This document shows, piece by piece, positions 32,961 through 35,228 of a stretch of DNA of 35,228 nt. Where the stretch lies: the NCBI GenBank assembly GCA_945787505.1, contig CALZHC010000016.1:1-35228 (forward strand), in the 5' to 3' direction. Within the stretch, counting starts at the first letter, position 1. Each line of letters opens with the position of its first letter. The stretch comes from an uncultured Alistipes sp. (GTDB lineage: Bacteria; Bacteroidota; Bacteroidia; Bacteroidales; UBA932). Both the position numbers and the translations under genes were made by a program. The notes beneath the pieces are model-generated. The model ran no database searches. It had not been told where the DNA came from and saw only the letters and a list, made by a program, of their open reading frames with translations.

Positions 32961-34565
32961 ATGACAGAGAAAATCATTATACTCGATTTCGGGTCACAGC
33001 TAACGCAGCTGATAGGCCGAAGACTTAGGGAAATCAATGTCTATTGTGAGATATATCCCTTCAACAAGATACCTGTTCTGGACGATAGTGTGAAAGGTGT
33101 CATTCTCTCGGGCAGCCCCTTCTCGGTCAGGGATCCCAAGGCTCCCAAACCTGATTTGGACTCAATAAAGGGCAAGTACCCGATGATGTGTGTCTGTTAT
33201 GGCGCACAGTATATAGCCCATACTTACGGTGGCGAAGTAAATCCTTCACTTGCCCGTGAATATGGAAGGGCTATGCTGACAGTAACTAAAAAGGATTCTC
33301 TTTTATTTAAAGGTGTTCCTGAAGTTTCTCAGGTATGGATGTCCCACGGAGATACCATTGCATCTCTTCCTCAGGGGGCAGAGGTCATAGCCTCTACAGA
33401 TGATGTTGTAAATGCTGCTTACGCAATAGAGAAGGAGAATATATATTGTGTTCAGTTTCATCCTGAAGTAGTTCATTCTGAGTTCGGTGCGGCAATGCTC
33501 TCAAACTTTGCGCTCGGAATCTGCGGATGCAGGGGTGACTGGACAGCAGACTCTTTCATAGATAGTTCCATCGCTCATATAAGGGAAACAGTCGGAGATG
33601 ACCATGTAATCCTGGGACTTTCGGGAGGTGTAGACAGCACGGTAGCTGCGGTTTTGCTCAATAGGGCGATAGGCAGCAACCTGACATGTATTTTCGTAGA
33701 CAATGGATTGCTTAGAAAAGATGAGTTTAGTTCTGTTCTTGCCTCATATAAAGATATGGGACTCAATGTAATAGGCGTTGAGGCTGCGGATAGGTTCATG
33801 AAGGTGCTTGATGGTCTTGGTGACCCTGAAGCCAAAAGAAAGGCGATTGGCAAGACTTTCATAGATGTATTTGACTCTGAGGCCAAGAAGATTAAAAACG
33901 CGTCATGGCTTGCTCAGGGAACCATATATCCCGATGTTATCGAATCGGTTTCCGTAAACGGCCCCTCTTCCACAATCAAGTCACATCACAATGTCGGTGG
34001 CCTTCCAAAGGAGATGAATCTCAAGATAATCGAGCCCCTGAGGACTCTGTTCAAGGACGAGGTAAGACGTGTGGGCCGTGCCTTGGGAATTAAGAACTCT
34101 TTGATTTCAAGACATCCTTTTCCGGGCCCGGGTCTGGGAATCAGGGTACTTGGAGAGGTGACAGCTGAAAAACTGGAAATTCTCAGAAATGCTGACGCCA
34201 TATATATAGATATGCTCAGGAATACTCCTGCGCCTGAGGGCTGGAAGCCTGCATCAGGTGCCAGTGCAACCGGTGGAACTGAAAGCGGTGAAGGATATCT
34301 TACACTTTACGACTGTATTTGGCAGGCCGGTGCCATTCTCCCTCCTGTCAAGAGTGTCGGAGTGATGGGTGATGAACGCACATACGAGTATACAGTGGCT
34401 CTTAGGGCTGTAGTATCTACAGACGGTATGACAGCTGACTGGGTTCATCTGCCCTACGAGTTCCTTGCTAAGGTTTCCAATGAAATCATAAATAAGGTTA
34501 AGGGGGTCAACAGGGTATGTTACGACATCTCTTCGAAACCGCCTGCAACTATCGAGTGGGAATAA
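32961..34565 (+). CDS. guaA: GMP synthase (glutamine-hydrolysing)
   Basis: A 534-residue enzyme that amidates XMP to GMP. The class I glutamine amidotransferase domain has Cys79 (CVCYGAQ), His167 and Glu169 (FHPEV). The ATP pyrophosphatase domain has the PP-loop SGGVDST (221-227). The C-terminal dimerisation domain has [15 protein letters not shown] and ends in the usual PPATIEWE. A stretch at about residues 421-448, rich in Gly, Ser, Pro and Thr ([18 protein letters not shown]), is inserted before YDCIWQA; most GuaA proteins have only a few residues there. All catalytic residues remain. Confidence 0.96.
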   Translation: MTEKIIILDFGSQLTQLIGRRLREINVYCEIYPFNKIPVLDDSVKGVILSGSPFSVRDPKAPKPDLDSIKGKYPMMCVCYGAQYIAHTYGGEVNPSLAREYGRAMLTVTKKDSLLFKGVPEVSQVWMSHGDTIASLPQGAEVIASTDDVVNAAYAIEKENIYCVQFHPEVVHSEFGAAMLSNFALGICGCRGDWTADSFIDSSIAHIRETVGDDHVILGLSGGVDSTVAAVLLNRAIGSNLTCIFVDNGLLRKDEFSSVLASYKDMGLNVIGVEAADRFMKVLDGLGDPEAKRKAIGKTFIDVFDSEAKKIKNASWLAQGTIYPDVIESVSVNGPSSTIKSHHNVGGLPKEMNLKIIEPLRTLFKDEVRRVGRALGIKNSLISRHPFPGPGLGIRVLGEVTAEKLEILRNADAIYIDMLRNTPAPEGWKPASGASATGGTESGEGYLTLYDCIWQAGAILPPVKSVGVMGDERTYEYTVALRAVVSTDGMTADWVHLPYEFLAKVSNEIINKVKGVNRVCYDISSKPPATIEWE

Positions 34566-34581
34566 TTTCATAAATCATATA

Positions 34582-35228
34582 ATGAGGAAAAGAATTTTTT
34601 TCATAATTGGAGTTCTTTCTGCAACCTTGTGTTTTTCTAACCAAATAAGAGGACAGAGAATCGACAGTGACAGGTTCAGAGAGAATATTGAGAAGGTAAG
34701 GGAACTGTGTGATAAGAACCTTTACACCTCTGCTGAGTTTGAAATCGAAAGACTTAGACCCGTTATGGAATTTATGACATATCAGGAGAGGATGGAGATT
34801 GATCTCTATTCTCTCCTTTGTGGTGTCAAGATGAAACGGGCAGATGTGGACGCATCGTTCTCAGAGTTTGAAAGCAGATATGGGAATGCGGCCGGTATGC
34901 AGGGAGCAAGGCTTCTCTATGCCGAGTACTATTTCAATCTTAAAGAGTATTCCAGAACATTGGAGATCCTTAACGGAGTTAACTATTCTTTTCTGGATAA
35001 TAATCAGAAACAGGATTTTCTTTTCTTCAGATCATTTTCATATCTGAGAGTTGGCAAGACTTCTGAATCCCTGTCAGGCTTTACGGAACTTCTTTCATTC
35101 AAGAATACACGTTATTTTACAGCATCGACCTATTATTCCGGTTATATCCATTATCTTCAGGGTAATTTCAAGACAGCCATATCATTATTCGATAAGGTCA
35201 GAAACGATGTTGCCTACAGTTCGATTTG
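34582..35228 (+). CDS. Exported TPR-like protein, 3' end beyond window
   Basis: The frame is open from the ATG at 34582 to the window edge (215 codons visible). The N-terminus MRKRIFFIIGVLSATLCFS is a signal peptide, probably cut near residue 25. The mature part is helical with tetratricopeptide-like spacing: ARLLYAEYYFNLKEYSRTLE, FLFFRSFSYLRVGKTSESLS and SGYIHYLQGNFKTAISLFDK, each about 34-40 residues apart. This fits the large periplasmic TPR proteins common in Bacteroidales. It begins 16 nt after guaA with no terminator, so it may be co-transcribed. Function is unknown. Confidence 0.85.
   Translation, partial: MRKRIFFIIGVLSATLCFSNQIRGQRIDSDRFRENIEKVRELCDKNLYTSAEFEIERLRPVMEFMTYQERMEIDLYSLLCGVKMKRADVDASFSEFESRYGNAAGMQGARLLYAEYYFNLKEYSRTLEILNGVNYSFLDNNQKQDFLFFRSFSYLRVGKTSESLSGFTELLSFKNTRYFTASTYYSGYIHYLQGNFKTAISLFDKVRNDVAYSSI

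Overview
This window looks like a chromosomal stretch of a Bacteroidota genome, most likely order Bacteroidales. Most gene starts lack a Shine-Dalgarno sequence. Upstream regions repeatedly show the Bacteroidota sigma-factor signature TAnnTTTG (-7), sometimes with TTTG (-33). The gene content also fits: BACON-like lipoproteins, Omp28-type lipoproteins, a DUF6029-type barrel, a GGGtGRT protein and an FtsE separated from FtsX. I cannot assign a genus. I see no insertion sequence, prophage, CRISPR array or rRNA.

Layout. (1) 1-6356, minus strand: a very large modular lipoprotein cut by the window edge, a small two-repeat lipoprotein related to its N-terminus, a SulP-type anion transporter, and an unusual protein whose C-terminal two thirds resembles a GNAT-like domain known from phages and homing-endonuclease genes (distantly Mom-like). 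(2) 6401-16656, plus strand: five tandem paralogous lipoproteins of 625-677 residues. Each has a BACON-like domain followed by four beta-rich modules, some with conserved helical-looking insertions. A tRNA-Lys(TTT) with its own promoter and terminator sits between copies 1 and 2. (3) 16696-23628, plus strand: a tight operon of DsbD, an Omp28-like lipoprotein with a CGYC thioredoxin site, a TlpA/ResA-like thioredoxin, a DUF6029-like outer-membrane protein and a second Omp28-like lipoprotein, closed by a strong terminator. This reads as an envelope thiol-redox relay. (4) 23751-26811, plus strand: CoA-transferase, NifU/IscU-like scaffold protein and GGGtGRT protein, with a good promoter and a terminator. 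(5) 26872-29332, plus strand: ftsE, nth, xerC/D and a DUF3795 Cys-rich protein, each overlapping the next. (6) 29348-32903, minus strand: typA, then yceD, rpmF, plsX and tRNA-Arg(CCT), ending in a terminator that lies inside the 3' end of the convergent DUF3795 gene. (7) 32961-35228, plus strand: guaA, divergent from typA, then the start of a TPR protein.

The parts most worth following up are the five-copy lipoprotein array next to the DsbD/TlpA/Omp28/DUF6029 operon, the CoA-transferase/NifU-like/GGGtGRT operon, the Mom-like protein, two genes whose start codons lie about 10 nt after a terminator hairpin, and an extra loop in GMP synthase.
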